Assembly (NCBI GenBank): GCA_023416995.1 | Contig: JAEZGI010000005.1 | Location: 1-35,282 of the forward strand | DNA from: Bacteroidota bacterium | GTDB taxonomy: Bacteria; Bacteroidota; Bacteroidia; Chitinophagales; Chitinophagaceae | Direction: 5' to 3' | Length of the DNA: 35,282 bases | Shown here: positions 34,395 through 35,282 of the stretch, piece after piece | Position numbering within the stretch: the first letter of the stretch is position 1 | Layout: each line of letters opens with the position of its first letter | Notes under the pieces: model-generated | The model's database searches: none | What the model was told of the DNA's origin: nothing | Seen by the model: only the letters and a program-made list of their open reading frames with translations | Position numbers and translations under genes: made by a program

Positions 34395-34690
34395 TTCGCT
34401 TGGCTGAGCCTGCCCGTGCTGCATCGGTCGGTCCGCGACGTCACTGAATTTTTCCGGGCTTCACTCTCTTTTGATTAGCGAAGTTGCTGAGTTTGCTGTC
34501 CGCTTTAGATCGGTCAGGCTGTAGTATTCCATAATTAGAGACCAGCTTGTTTGGCTGAGCCTGCCCGTGATGCCGCGGTCGGTCCGCGACGGCACTGAAT
34601 TTTTCCGGGCTCCACTCTCTTTTGATTGGCGACGTTCCTGAGTTCGCTATGGGCTTTTGTGCCTTGATCGGCAATTTGATGTTCTTGCTG
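34395..34690. repeat. Tandem units within the right repeat
   Basis: Two units, each with the GGTCGGTCCGCGAC core (34427 and 34580) and the CACTCTCTTTTGATT landmark, mirror the left tandem array in inverse orientation. The first unit is the more diverged. Confidence 0.8.
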
Positions 34691-35282
34691 GTGCGGGCTG
34701 TAGAACGCCCTGATCCGCTGCAGCGCCCTGGCCGGAAAAATAAGGTGCCTTACGCGGAACCGCCCTTGCATCGCAGGCTTGACCTAAGCTATGCGGGGAT
34801 GGGATACCGGCTTTGCGAACTTTTACCGACACGCACCATGCAAGGAAAATCCTGCCATCAAACAGATCTTCGCCAAAACTCATTTCGCCAAGCCATGATG
34901 ATGAAAACTGGCTGTATACACCTTCATTCCTGCAAGTCTGCTCATAGTGCACAATTCAGACGCTTCAGCCAGATTGCCTTTCGAGCCTTCATCTCGTGGC
35001 TTCGATTGCGATCTCATGCATCTCGGCAGAGCGAGCTTGAACAAAAGCTGCGATAAATTAATCGCATTACGACAACTCCCTGAGCCAGCACGACAAGCTA
35101 ATTGTGATAAGCAACTACAATATCGCGCCACAATAACGGCCAATCGAATAACGAACCGCGTCAAACCAGCCGCGATAAATCAGAGCAATAAATCGGTTGG
35201 GATGAGCCAGAGCGATTCGCCAGTTGGGATGAGCCAGTAGCGATAGCCCGCTGTGATAACTTGTCGCAGTAACAGGCCGTGA
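34395..35282. repeat. Right copy of the ~0.89-kb inverted flanking repeat
   Basis: This is the reverse complement of the left repeat (1-895). The last 127 bases are exactly the inverse of the first 127 of the window. In it, the tandem-unit landmark AATTTTTCCGGGC occurs at 34447 and 34598 (151-bp period, shortened by an indel relative to the left copy). The distal part has many GATAA/AATAA-like words and two GTTGGGATGAGCC blocks. It starts directly after hemD. No gene is supported here; the frames are discussed under the findings. Confidence 0.9.

Noticed and set aside
1..35282. Linear plasmid, phage or transposon with terminal inverted repeats
   Set aside because: The contents are chromosomal genes such as hemD, hemW, gpsA, tRNA-Arg and marC. 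There is no replication, packaging, transposase or integrase gene, and the exact 127-bp end match points to an assembly boundary.

Overview
The window looks like a chromosomal segment of a Bacteroidota bacterium, most likely of the Chitinophagaceae/Chitinophagales. Evidence for this is the set of TonB-dependent receptors with DUF4249 and BamA/TamA-like outer-membrane proteins, a DUF4271–HemD gene pair, TAnnTTTG-type -7 promoter boxes, the lack of obvious Shine-Dalgarno sequences, and a tRNA without an encoded CCA. Species was not determined.

Both ends are copies of one non-coding repeat in inverted orientation (about 1-895 and 34395-35282). The outermost 127 bases are exactly identical as reverse complements, and the first mismatch is at base 128. 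An exact 127-base overlap is what a de Bruijn assembler run at k=127 leaves when a contig stops in a multi-copy repeat, so the ends are best read as assembly boundaries, not as the termini of an element. Internally the repeat carries a ~158-bp tandem unit and a tract of short, degenerate GATAA/AATAA words. Its apparent ORFs show no sign of protein-level selection.

Region by region: (1) 1078-7993, a tightly packed export operon: TetR regulator, TolC-like channel, lipoprotein membrane-fusion protein, two ABC ATPases and two ABC-2 permeases (YbhGFSR-like, with its own TolC). A shared palindrome (TTAACT-N4-AGTTAA) lies before tetR and over the tolC start. (2) 8055-9974, an apparently exported short-chain dehydrogenase and a lipoprotein alpha/beta hydrolase. 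(3) 9978-13336 (-), a DUF4249 lipoprotein translationally coupled to a TonB-dependent receptor. (4) 13584-16166, an AAA ATPase with a C-terminal PD-(D/E)XK-like motif, and a convergent Tat-exported Gfo/Idh/MocA oxidoreductase. (5) 16623-18624, two tandem DUF421 membrane proteins and a very acidic small protein. (6) 18715-19659, a MarR-GNAT fusion with a clear promoter and operator; then tRNA-Arg(CCG), MarC and a second TonB-dependent receptor on the minus strand. (7) 22601-25151, an APC permease and a PLP-dependent transsulfuration-family enzyme. (8) 25314-29218, a TolC-like channel, an efflux adaptor and gpsA. (9) 29251-34381, a possible 39-aa membrane peptide, hemW (-), a BamA/TamA-like protein, a DUF4271 protein and hemD.

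Most content is ordinary envelope, transport and housekeeping function. The less ordinary signals are the flanking inverted repeat family, the paired operators of the TetR operon, the phased GGCC inverted repeats in front of the ATPase/nuclease-like gene, the tandem DUF421 pair with C-terminal zinc-ribbon cysteines, the MarR-GNAT control region, and the active-site differences in the PLP enzyme. I did not find a CRISPR array, transposase, integrase, phage genes or a clearly new multi-gene system.
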